In this document: positions 23,740-33,600 of the stretch, one piece after another
Layout of the letters: every line of letters starts with the position of its first letter
How positions within the stretch are numbered: position 1 is the stretch's first letter
Assembly: GCA_026419785.1 (NCBI GenBank)
Contig: JAODTK010003577.1
Coordinates: 1-64,000 of the forward strand
DNA from: Sclerodactyla briareus
Taxonomy: Eukaryota; Echinodermata; Holothuroidea; Dendrochirotida; Sclerodactylidae
Length of the DNA stretch: 64,000 nucleotides
Direction: 5' to 3'
Position numbers and translations under genes: made by a program
Notes under the pieces: generated by a model
Databases searched by the model: none
Told to the model about the DNA's origin: nothing
The model's input: the letters and a program-made list of their open reading frames with translations, nothing else

Positions 23740-24240
23740 AGTGGTAGAGAGAGGAAAGGGGCTCCCGGCCTCCATCCAAAATGTCGGTGGGGTATGGAGA
23801 TTCAATTTGATTTCTTGGGGCGGGAATGTGAAGAAGGAAGATCAGAACCGAATTGATTCATTAACTCCGACAGCTAGTTGTCGCATGATTGGCACAGTCA
23901 CCCCTCGTACTCTTCCGACTTTTATACTCGTCTATTCCAACAGAAGTTAGACGCAATTTTGGATGATGCGGACCACCCAATGCACCCAAGGCAGTTATTC
24001 CTCGGAGCTTGGAGGAGAGGCTACCGAACCCCAAAACAACCGTCATCCCTCCTCATTCGTCCCACAGTGCACCAATGGATACCCATAATTATAATCGCTA
24101 GTGTTTCTTGCCCTTACGTTGCAACAGCCTGTTGACACATTAGCATCCTTGCCGATAATGTTACGCTTTACAGTCTCATCGTTTTACGTGTGTATGTTGT
24201 TCTTTTCTTGTTTTGTATTTTAATGTTTATCCCCTATTCT
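23740..24240 (+). pseudogene. Decayed non-LTR (LINE) retrotransposon, reverse transcriptase C-terminus and 3' region
   Basis: Two plus-strand frames carry the end of a LINE polyprotein. The first reads FNLISWGGNVKKEDQNRID (from 23801), matching the conserved CWGGN---D--R-- segment after the polymerase. A frame shift leads to LFQQKLDAILDDADHPMHP (about 23929-23988) and RRGYRTPKQPSSLLIRPTV, matching the family's DDxxHPLH and GRRxRxPxxxxxRxxxSFxPxA motifs. The following T-rich sequence to about 24240 resembles a LINE 3' untranslated tail. The polymerase core is absent and the frames are broken, so the copy is dead and 5'-truncated. I would place it near Rex1/CR1/L2 elements (inference). Confidence 0.85.
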
Positions 24241-24754
24241 GTTTTACGAGCGTTTAATTACCTTATGCGGATGTGATAAAGTGAATCGTATCGATTACTA
24301 TTGGTTACCAGCCGAGATGCCAGAAGCTGCTGATGTAACACTGAATTTGACTGGCGAGGGGCATTATGAGCAGGCACTATAGGCTACAGCCTATATTATC
24401 AGTTTGTAGAATGGGCGGAGTGGAGGGGAGAGGCTAGTCTAAAGTGATAATAGCTTCGACATAATCTTTGCATAGATAATTCACTATAAGGCGAAATCTC
24501 GTAAATGAAATACTCGAAATAAATCTGAATACAGCCTCTTACCCTCCAGCAATGCCTCTTCTTTTCGATCTATATAGCGTTTTACTTAGTAACGTACTAA
24601 CGTTGACTATTGAAACTCAAAGGTCAATGACTGCGTATTCGTCATTCATACTCGATGCCGGACAAGTCCGGCGTCGAAGGACTGCGTCCAGCGTGTCACA
24701 CTTCTACTTCCCGTTTCCGTTGTTCACTCGCCGAGCTTGTTACGACCCATTATG
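24241..24754. other. Unassigned
   Basis: No recognisable feature; the ORF at 24552-24776 has no known domain. Confidence 0.45.
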
Positions 24755-24925
24755 TATACAATTGACCAAAATGTAACAACATTGGTCCCAATGTAACAAC
24801 TTTGACAAAAATTTACATTTGGAAGGTGGGTTTTAAGATGTAACAACTTCTGCCCAAATGGTCACCACTCTCAAAGTGGGTCCCAAAATGTAAAATGTTT
24901 TCGACCAAAATGTAACAATCTGAGA
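24755..24925 (+). repeat. Degenerate tandem array of AATGTAACAA-type units
   Basis: AAAATGTAACAAC, CCAATGTAACAAC, AAGATGTAACAACTT, CAAAATGTAAAATG and CAAAATGTAACAATC occur in sequence, interleaved with TTGGTCCCA/GTGGGTCCC. This is a decayed minisatellite with units of roughly 20-30 bp. No coding potential. Confidence 0.75.
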
Positions 24926-25149
24926 ATGTTTTCAAACACAACACGGCCTATGGGGCGTTTACGCCAAGCGCCCTGGAGGAGGCTGTGGGCTCGGATAGCG
25001 TGCAATTGATGGGTATGCTACTCGGAGTCGGAGTCTCAGACCCAAAGGCGCATGCCTTGACGGAATGACGCATCTTGGAGTGGGGAACGTGCGCCCTCTC
25101 ATAAAATGACATAGTCCTACTCCTACACGTTTATGCCGATTATTTGCTG
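24926..25149. other. Unassigned
   Basis: Nothing recognisable. Confidence 0.4.
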
Positions 25150-25450
25150 AAACCCCGAACTCAATAGCATTTTTGCGTTCCTGATTTATGTCAGGGCGGC
25201 ATTAGGGCGTCGGTGGGCGCATAAGCATATTAATACTTTGTCGTATTTAAAACAAAAAAGAAACTTGGAGAATGTCGACTACAATTAGACCTGAAAAAAG
25301 GGTAGGGCATTAAAAATCAACTGAGGCCAAATGGACATAATATAATGTGCTTCCTCTAACGAGGCCCAGAGGCTTTTCTGCTGAATAAATACGTCCGGCG
25401 GTTTACCCGCTTGCACACGTCCTAGTTGAGGCTACAGTAAGTGTGGTACT
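25150..25450 (+). repeat. Dispersed repeat D, copy 1
   Basis: GTCGTATTTAAAACAAAAAA, AAACTTGGAGAATGTCGACT and CAAATGGACATAATATAATG (25241-25350) match 56695-56800 in order and strand. Noncoding. Confidence 0.6.
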
Positions 25451-26144
25451 TGTGCGGTCGAGCTACAGCACCATTGAATCTTAGTTTATTTTTTCCTATA
25501 ATCCGCCATTGTTTTGATCGCACGCTTCAATGGATGGTACCATGGAGATGATTTGCTCTAATTAGTAATTAATAATCTATGAATCCTGTGCCCTTCCCAA
25601 GATGGTTTTGGGCATCGGAACTTCTTGAATCTTTATGATCGTATCTTATTATTATGTCAGCTTAAAGGGTCTTTAGGGTTTTGTTTTTTTTAGGGTGGGG
25701 AGGGGTTGAATCTCCATGTCCGACCATATGTGTTTGGGTTCTTAATCTTCCACAACCTTTTTTCATATTACTGTTCGTACATTGAAACGATTTATTTATT
25801 ATCAAAAACGTCTAAATATCTAAAAGCTCGAGTTTCGGACAGACAGTGGATCGGAACGATGTGGTGGTCGAACATAGGTTGTTCGGAACATATAGAGGGT
25901 CGGACATACAGACGTTTTTTTTTATCAGTAGAGAAACCGTCTTACGTTTCCACCAGTCGAACATTAGTGGAAGGTCAGAACATAATATGTGTTTTTTATG
26001 ATTTTAAATGTAGGTTGTGTTTAGAACTGCCGTGATGTCGGTCATAGAGAGGTCGGGAAAATAGGGTCAGCCTCTCATGATGGAACAACGTTTTCTATAT
26101 TTCGACAGGTTTTAGGATTCGGGTTTACAGTCTTGTTCAGCAGC
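25451..26144. other. Unassigned
   Basis: The 109-codon ORF at 25706-26035 has no recognised domain. No named repeat. Confidence 0.4.
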
Positions 26145-26450
26145 GCCCTTCATCACACGAACTTAGCGACTTTAATCCCCTGGTCCACTGGTAACCTGAT
26201 GAAGACCTTGCCTTCACCACCCATTGTGCACGTTCTCGCACGACCTACTACACCCCTGGCAGGCAACGCTGCGGCGCCTACTTCCGTTACCATCGCATTT
26301 ACCCACTTTACCACGTGGGTAGCGTGAGACAGCTGAGGAGACATACCTTGTCTCACCACACTGCGGAAAACCCACGTCTTTCCTGGGATTCGAACTCGCA
26401 ATCTTGATCTTAAGTCCGGATCTCTACCGACTGAGCTAATCCGCCTCCTC
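26145..26450 (-). mobile_element. tRNA-derived SINE
   Basis: The minus strand begins GCGGATTAGCTCAGTCGGTA, a pol III A box in a D-arm context. It continues CCGGACTTAAGATC, a tRNA-Leu(UAA)-like anticodon arm, and GAGTTCGAATCCCAGG, a B box. The anticodon and T stems no longer pair properly, so it is not a functional tRNA. About 230 bp of unrelated body follows, ending near GAAGGGCGCTGCTG. A tRNA head plus unrelated tail is the definition of a SINE. No clear poly-A tail or target-site duplication was identified. Confidence 0.8.
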
Positions 26451-26959
26451 AATCCTGAACCAGAGGCGGCGTCAGCCTCCTACAGATGGAGGAGGGGGGA
26501 TCTTTGAGGAGTGGGTTGGAATTTTGTTAACCCCCACCCCCCATCGCCACATCCAAACCCATTCAAAAAAACGTTTCCAGACCGATTTCAGACATTTTCA
26601 TTTTGGGTCTCGAATTCCTCCTCTGGCGGCGCCACTGGCCAGGGCAAAAGAGCCTGCTATAGGGAAATCGTAACATAGGGATGTAAACATAAAGACCAAC
26701 AAGGTCGATATACATTCAATGTGTACCTTGTGGTGTTGCCCTCGGTCTCACGATGTTTCAAACGTGATCCGACGAAAACCTCATCCCTATGATTACTTCC
26801 ATGTTGCTTCCTTCCTCAGCGGCCGCCTCCCTTCCGCCACTCGAAACGCTTTGGGTCTTCGTTGTACTGTCTCTTGAGGCTTTTCCGTCTGTCCTACCTC
26901 TTGCATCTCGCGAACCCACGCCCGCCACTTCTCTGATGATCACTGTATTCAGTGCGGCG
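26451..26959. other. Unassigned, with a GGCGCC-ended fragment
   Basis: 26500-26640 has C-rich sequence closing with TCTGGCGGCGCCACTGG, an end motif shared with fragments at 38566-38582 and 63973-63985. No gene recognised. Confidence 0.4.
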
Positions 26960-27130
26960 TAAGCCTACAAATGTTAGGGGTGGGGGTACGCAGATAAAAC
27001 TTTTATGATTGATGTCTGTACTATTTTAAGCGAAGTGCCACCATTGGTTTGGCGCAGCGTGCAAGGAAATTGTTTGATTTCTACTACAAACCTCCCGATG
27101 GCCGGCAACGATCACGTCCCTGAGCGTTGT
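26960..27130 (+). repeat. Core-repeat copy with downstream arm
   Basis: CTATTTTAAGCGAAGTGCCA then CCATTGGTTTGGCGCAGCG (27020-27060), preceded by a GGGGTGGGGG patch. The downstream CTCCCGATGGCCGGCAACG corresponds to the CTCTAGATCGCCGGAAA landmark of the longer copies. Confidence 0.65.
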
Positions 27131-27555
27131 AGCATATGTACCCCAGTTTATAAAACTGGGGTCATGTCCGCAGAATGGTAGTTATTAATAAAATGGATGT
27201 ATTGAGAATGATATGCATATCAAATGGGTTTGGAAACAACACATTCACGCTGATGAGAGCCTGGAAAGGGATGTCACCACACTCTCTTCGAATCATTACG
27301 GTGAATTTCCAGCACCATGATCGAGACTGAGCAGTTATGATGCTCACCCAGGGAGCCCCTTTCCTCCTTCCCGCCCCCGTTGGCCATCCCCACTGAATGG
27401 TCACGTGGTTAGCGTATGTCGGACTTGCAGTCTGTTAGGTGTTAAGGGCCGACTCCCGTAGGTGGGACGAACCCAACACTGGATAGATTAACATGTTTTT
27501 AACACTTGGGTTTCACTCGCATTTTACAACAGTTGACCAACTGAGTGAAGAATTA
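27131..27555. other. Unassigned
   Basis: No gene or known repeat recognised. Confidence 0.4.
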
Positions 27556-27603
27556 TTACGTACGTTTAGAAGACCCCAAAAGTGTGTCTTTTAAACGTAC
27601 GTA
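27556..27603. repeat. Hairpin-forming inverted repeat
   Basis: TACGTACGTTTAGAAGAC at the left is answered by GTCTTTTAAACGTACGTA at the right. This gives a stem of about 18 bp with one mismatch and a short loop. Function unknown; an 'operator' or terminator reading is not justified in this context. Confidence 0.7.
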
Positions 27604-30600
27604 GAGACCTTTTCACTTTGGTGATGAAGTTTGTAAACAAAAGTGAATCAGGTTTAAAAATATGGTTATTGTTGTATCGACATATCTGTACCTGTAAGCA
27701 ATTTATAGCAATTTTTATCAGTATAGATTTCGATACCTCCCTCATGCCGTTTTTTGGTGTTTTTTTTTTTTTTTTTTTTTTTTTTTTTGTAAACTTACGT
27801 AACACCTAAATCCATTTCCTGCAAGATAGTAAATGATAAAAGTCATTCACAACAATGTCATTTGGGGTAGTTCCTTTTATGTTCATCTGAAAGTCGGAAC
27901 AAATGCAAGCATCACTTTTCTATGTTTAATCTGAGGATCAATATTTTCAATTTGTCCCACTTTTGTTGCGGAGTATTGTGGCCTTGTAACCGTGATACAA
28001 GCGTGATTAGTGTTCCATCTTGAATAATCTGGTCGGCCGAGTCAGAGACGTAGCATTAGTGCGTCGGTCATCACTTTGTATTTGCCAAAAATGCGGACTC
28101 TGTTTCCTTCTGTTCTGTTTTTTTACATTTTCTCTACGCGGAGGTAAATCATTTCCCATTCGCTTACAGATTTCAACCCTACAAGCTTTGAATATCGCAG
28201 ACCGTCGGCAACGGGTACGTACGGAAACCTTTAATTTGAACTTAATACAAGTTTTACATTTATTTAGGGCTGTTATACTCTATTGTCTATACTCCATCAT
28301 GTTCCGCATATGGTCCAAAATTTTAGGGGGGGTGGGGGAAGGACCCCCACTCCTGTCCCCCCGACCACCCCCCCCCCGCTTTCCTGTGCCTTTGCCTGTA
28401 TTCGAGTACGCTGCTGTTATAAGGTTCGGTTACTTCCGAGCCCAAAAAAACCCCCTCTTCTATCAGCCGCTCATCCTCCTCCGCCGAGAAAGCCTTTTTC
28501 CTCTGAGCCGCCATTATCAGAGCTCATATTCGTAATGTGGCCTATACTGTGCTTAGTCCCCACTATTGTAGCAGCTAAGGCGTCCCACTCTATATAGGCC
28601 AGTAGCACGTACGCATGTTCACAGCCACTTACATAAAGTTGTTCTTCTTGCTCGAAAGCTGCTGGACGATATGGTATAAATAGGCTTTTCCCTGTCCCCT
28701 TACTAAAAACCACGGCTGCCTAATTCCGAATTTTTTAATTTAACGAGTTGTATTATTTGCCAGAATATCCACAGCACCATTTACGCAAATCCTCGTTTTT
28801 TCAACCCAAAAGTAAGTTTTGTTTGTTATTCCTTCCGGCCTTCATAAAGCATGCGTTCTGCAGTCCACCGCCTTCAAAGATGAAATTGATTCACCTCAAC
28901 GGAAACGGCACTTTTTGACGCTGCGTCAATCAAAAGAGACCGAAACAAAGTCCGCCGGCGAGACGCGGGTGCCCTACTTTCAGTGACCTCTGGCGCACGG
29001 CCTGCGAACAGTAATTTCCGTACATTTCGCCTACATTTATGCCACCAAACCCCATTTTTTAGAGAGCAGGTGCACGCTCTTTCGGTATGATACCCCCGTA
29101 TCTTAACTCATAGTGGGATATTGCTGAAGGAACGCGGTCTACCAACCCCAGGACTGGGTCTAATCACAGTATTCACCATTGGATAGTGACACAAAAACCA
29201 CCATTGTAATTAGGGCCCCATGAATCCGGCATCCGAGGCGACAAGTCCGCAAAGTACGTACCAAACCACTCCATAGATTTCTGCGTTCGTCAGCAACAAT
29301 TATTAATCTCAGCGATTGTTTGGAGGACAATCTAAAGAGAAGAGCATCGGCCGGAGTGTTTGGACCCGAGGATGACGACAATTCTCTATAGAAAGTTCAC
29401 TGCACCCACTGTAGATTATGGCAACACCGACCATCGTCAGCTAGTATGCCAACAGAATTGCCCGTCAGGTAATAAAACTCGCACAAAGTCAATGTTAGGC
29501 GTTCACATGGGTTGAAAGAAAAACGAAAAGACAGATTACAACTTGTTCAACCAGGCCCTGGTAGTAAAATGACGTAGCTAGGTTCTGGCTGATCAGTCAT
29601 GTGATGAGTGCCAAAGAACTTTTTCTCGAGGTCAGTATCTAAATTCCCATTAGTCAACATGCCTGCAATTGAGGAACCTTTCCAAAAGTCGCGGTACACT
29701 TAGTAGGTTCCCCACATCCAGTCACGACTTCAGGCTATATGTACATATTGGTACTTGACGATTCCGCCACCCGCTACCAAGAGTGAATCCCTTGAAAACA
29801 TCGAACCGAGACAGCCGCGGATAGTTTGCTAACTTTTCGTTCCCGACTCGGTTCCGAGGAGATATTACCAGGTGTTTTATTTGCATTACCAGCCTTGGAA
29901 TATATACGCATGTCTGCAATTTTCCAATTTAATAAAAAAATGAAATCTGAAGAAATTTGAACAATTTGAGCGAGAATGATACAAGGCCTCTTATTACTAT
30001 GCATTCTTCTCACATTCATTCCTCTTCCCATGTTCTATAGTTCTATGCCTACTAGCCCTTCATATCATATAGTTATCATCTTGTCCCTCATCCCATCCAT
30101 AGGCCTATTATGTCCCAAATTTTTCCGTAATTTTGGAATCATAGTGACTGACTGATTCGCTGAACTGTGACATCGTCGTCATTCTTGGGCGGCAATTCGC
30201 GTTAAATATTAGGGGAGCATATGTGAGATTGACTATCTAAGTCCGAGTAAGTTCGACTTGTTCAGCAATGAGCAACATCATCGAAATTACAACTTCCGAA
30301 ACTGATTCGTGTTTATTCCTAACGCTTCTTTACGTGACCTTCTTCCTAACATTCCTCTATTTTTTCAGAGATGTTCCGCTGCCCGTAGACCCTTCCACAC
30401 CCTCGTGTGTATTTTCAGGGCCTTTGATAAAAATAAAAATTGAGCCAGTCATTCGGATATTTTTTTTTATTTTTTTCCTTCAAATTTCCCGTCCAAATTT
30501 TACATGTTCCAGAATTGTTTTTGTCCCGCCTCCTGGGCACCCATATAATAGTTGCCAAACGTTATCACTTAATCTCCGTACTGATGTGCACGACCCCTGC

Positions 30601-30915
30601 CATGTTATTTTTCGAAGCGACGTCCAACAATGAGCCCCAGGATTAGAAGTAAGACTTGAACCTAGCATTGACTCTGTGCAGTTTAGATAGCCAGTTAGAA
30701 TTGCATCATTGGTGAGGGGGGGGGGTGAGAAATCGTGTCCCAAACGAAATTCTCCTGTGCCTTTTCCATTTGGGTCACCGCCCTTTGTAGTGACACCGTA
30801 TGGAGAACAAGGCGACCGCCAAAAGTGTCTCGCCTGGTTGCGCCGGATCAGCGGTTCGTATTAGTCACTACCACCAACCAGCTAGTTCATGCAGACCATC
30901 CGTCATGTCAACGAA
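27604..30915. other. Long unassigned stretch
   Basis: Poly-T at about 27759-27788, a G patch at 28325-28338 and a C patch near 28363-28378. The 171-codon ORF at 28020-28535 (+) contains poly-Gly and poly-Pro runs from these tracts and no recognised domain. No RNA gene or mobile-element coding remnant was found here. Confidence 0.4.
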
Positions 30916-32030
30916 CATCACATATTTTTCACTATAACACATACAATTCTTTATATTTTCCTAAAACAACTGAGTAAATAAGTGACCACTACTGACCCAG
31001 CTGTACCTTCAAAATGATTCAGGATGAAAGTGGATCCCATCACCAAGTTCACATAAACACATAACAATTCCTTTAAATTCCTAAAATAATGAGTAAATAA
31101 GTTTTACTTCTAATACAAAGTCCCTTGTTGGGCACGCGTCTCCAGGTAATAAGAGGAAAGTAAAATGTTACGTATTTTTGAAAGTCTAAATCACCTAATC
31201 ACATTGGTTGGGTAAAAGAGAGTTTGCTTGTGGGGGAACAGCTATAGCTCAGTAAATTGTCACAGGAGCTATGGTTTACGCGTTCCTCAGTGCTTCATTC
31301 TACCGGGGCTATCTGTTGAATTCAATCAAATTCATGAACATGAAACCCATCAATCAGAAAAATGTTAACATACCATACCTACTGAGCTGGCGAAATTCTT
31401 ACCACGTGAATTGGAATAAATTAGCACATCATGACCTCTGCTGACCCCCGCTGTACCTTTGAAATGATCAGGATGAAAGGTGGATCACCTACCAAGTTTT
31501 GTGGAAATCCAACAAACTTTCCAAAATTGCATAAATTATGCAAATTAGACACATTAAATGACCTCCAGTGACCCGACGTCAATTTTGAATTCCTCGGGAA
31601 CCATGCCGTAGACCACTTCCACTAAGTTCGTAAAAATCCGACAAACTTGAAAAATTCACGTAAATATGCGAATACACTTATTAGCATATTTTAGGCTGAA
31701 AATCTAATCAGTTTATCTACTAGTCATCCAGGTCCTACATGCCAAACTACATCACTGTAGCACATACGGTTCTTGCGAAATTTTGCTAACAAACTTGAAC
31801 AATAAATTACATTAAAATAGGCTAATTAACCAACTTAATTAATGACTTTGCTGCCCAAAATCTAATCTGATCGTGTACACCCAACCCTGGTGCTACACAC
31901 AAAATTTCGTCATAATCGGCCTCACGGTTTGTGAGAAATCCTGCTGAACAAAAGACAGTGTGACATACACCCACACAGCAGACATACACACACCAAAGTG
32001 CCCACTAAGTCTCTTCCTGAATTTCATTCA
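30916..32030. repeat. Diverged TGACC-type tandem repeat (family E), copy 1
   Basis: A direct duplication about 130-145 bp apart lies at 30935-31110 (ACAATTC-TTTA-ATT, then GAGTAAATAAGT in each). Related statements recur at 31000 and 31460 (AATGATCAGGATGAAAGGTGG-type) and 31560 (AATGACCTCCAGTGACC). The block ends in a CACACAG/ACATACACACA-rich stretch near 31965-31995. Diverged multi-unit repeats of this style are common in marine invertebrate genomes (general knowledge). Noncoding. Confidence 0.65.
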
Positions 32031-32259
32031 GGAGAGACAATCATTCAGGAAGAGACAAAAAAGCATAATTGCCAAAATCTGACGAGTTATTGTCATGCCT
32101 CTGTATTATTTATTATCAAAAAATAGAAACAGCGCGCGCAGCGCGAAATTTGTGCAATTTTGGCCTCTCAACATAAATTTTAAGCTATCTTATTAGAAAT
32201 ATGTATCAGGTTTTTGTGCTATGGCCGTACATACCTTCGTTGCACGGTTATCTGATTAA

Positions 32260-33475
32260 CTTTGCGCAAACCTACGCAAATGCCCTCCATCAGCCTTTGA
32301 GACTGCAACCAGTGCTTGACGCGGAAAGGAAATCCATACCCAATCAGGATGAAATATTCGCACAATTGGTACATAATAACTACTTCACCGAGATTGACCT
32401 TTCTAAACGGTATTGGCAAATCCCCTTATCAGATGATATTTCAAAACATCTGACTGCATTCACCACTGAGGTTGGAGTGATCATTTCAATTCGAAAAATG
32501 CCTTTTGGGCTCGTAAATGATGGAACCATATTTGGCGGGGTTATTTCAATATTGCTGCAAGACACGGAGAACGTCCACAATTATATCCACGATATCCTTG
32601 TCCATACACCGACATGGACGAACACCTCGTGAAGGCTAGAGAAGTCTTCGGAAGGCTTCGCCTGTTCGCCGTACGAATCTAACCGCACTTTCTAAGAAGT
32701 GTTTTGTGGGGTTTTCGGAGATCGAGTTCCTTGGGCAAAGGTACGTTAAAACCAAAGCTTATAGGCTGGACGGTACTCAGCATGCAAATCGCCTCACAAC
32801 GAAGATACAGGTTCGTTCTCTTTGGGGGTTGGCGGGATATTACCGGCGGTTTATCCCAGGTTTCGCATCCGTAGCTACGTTACCAGGGTTGCGTCCGACA
32901 CACCATACACTTGTATGCAACGGTCTGTTGAAGTGCCGGTGGTTGGTGTGGGGACGCTTGGCGTCGTGCACAACCCTGTACGTTACACCTCCAACGGAAA
33001 GCACCAAGAAGGGTCAGCCAAACTTGGTGGAATGAAACCCTGAAGGAAAAATCTGTTCAAGAGCTGAAATCTAGGATATTACAATTTCCAATTCTGAGAC
33101 TCCCAAATTGCGGTCGGCAATTTATACTCCACACTGATGCTTCGGATGATGGACGCATGGGAACCGCGTCTTGTTGCAGGACATCACAGGAGCGAATTGC
33201 CTTCGCAAGTAAGAAGCTGAATAGCTCTCGAGAAAAAAATCAACAATGGAGAAAAAGGTGTCTCGCAATTTTTTGAGCAGTACAAAAGTTCCTAATATAT
33301 TCGTATGACAAGGCATTCATAGTAGAGACTGACCAGCAACCGTGTTCTTGCTTTAGACGATAATGCTTTGGGCGGTAGCGCTTCAACCCCCGCTCCCGCA
33401 TCGAGGTAATTAGTCGAAGGAACGGAGAACGTCGGCGCTGACTATCTGGATGGGAGTGCACACAGTGACGGTTAG
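32260..33475 (+). pseudogene. Broken Ty3/Gypsy LTR-retrotransposon segment (reverse transcriptase and RNase H)
   Basis: Visible in order across several plus-strand frames: PNQDEIFAQL (about 32338), FTEIDLSKRYWQIPL (about 32384), MPFGLV (32499), YIHD at 32583-32594 where active elements have YIDD, FLGQRYV (about 32727), GLAGYYRRFIPGFASVA (about 32826), RNase H HTDASDDG (about 33132), IAFASKKLNSS (about 33198), VETDQQP (about 33323) and VGADYLDG (about 33431). These are the hallmark motifs of Ty3/Gypsy RT and RNase H. Frame shifts, in-frame stops and the catalytic YIDD to YIHD change show it is inactive. Gag, protease, integrase and LTRs are not recognisable nearby. Confidence 0.92.
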
Positions 33476-33499
33476 CTGCTGTCAGAGATACCCTGGTTG

Positions 33500-33600
33500 G
33501 GTATAATAATGATAATAATAATAATAATAATAAAGTAGTGCTTATATAGCGCTTAATGCAATGCCTACGAAAGCCTACAACGGAGAAGAGAAGAAAATCA
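33500..33600 (+). repeat. ATA-trinucleotide microsatellite with TATATAGCGC motif
   Basis: An ATA/TAA run (about 33506-33533) passes into AGTGCTTATATAGCGCTTAA. The TTATATAGCGC motif next to a short repeat is seen at the ends of several dispersed repeats in aquatic animals (general knowledge); assignment here is inference. Confidence 0.65.

Noticed and set aside
26376..26450. Functional tRNA-Leu gene on the minus strand
   Set aside because: A and B boxes are good, but the anticodon and T stems do not pair and the sequence continues into a SINE body.
28020..28535. 171-codon ORF (+) as a gene
   Set aside because: Contains poly-Gly and poly-Pro from G and C runs, has no recognisable domain, and is overlapped by other frames on both strands.
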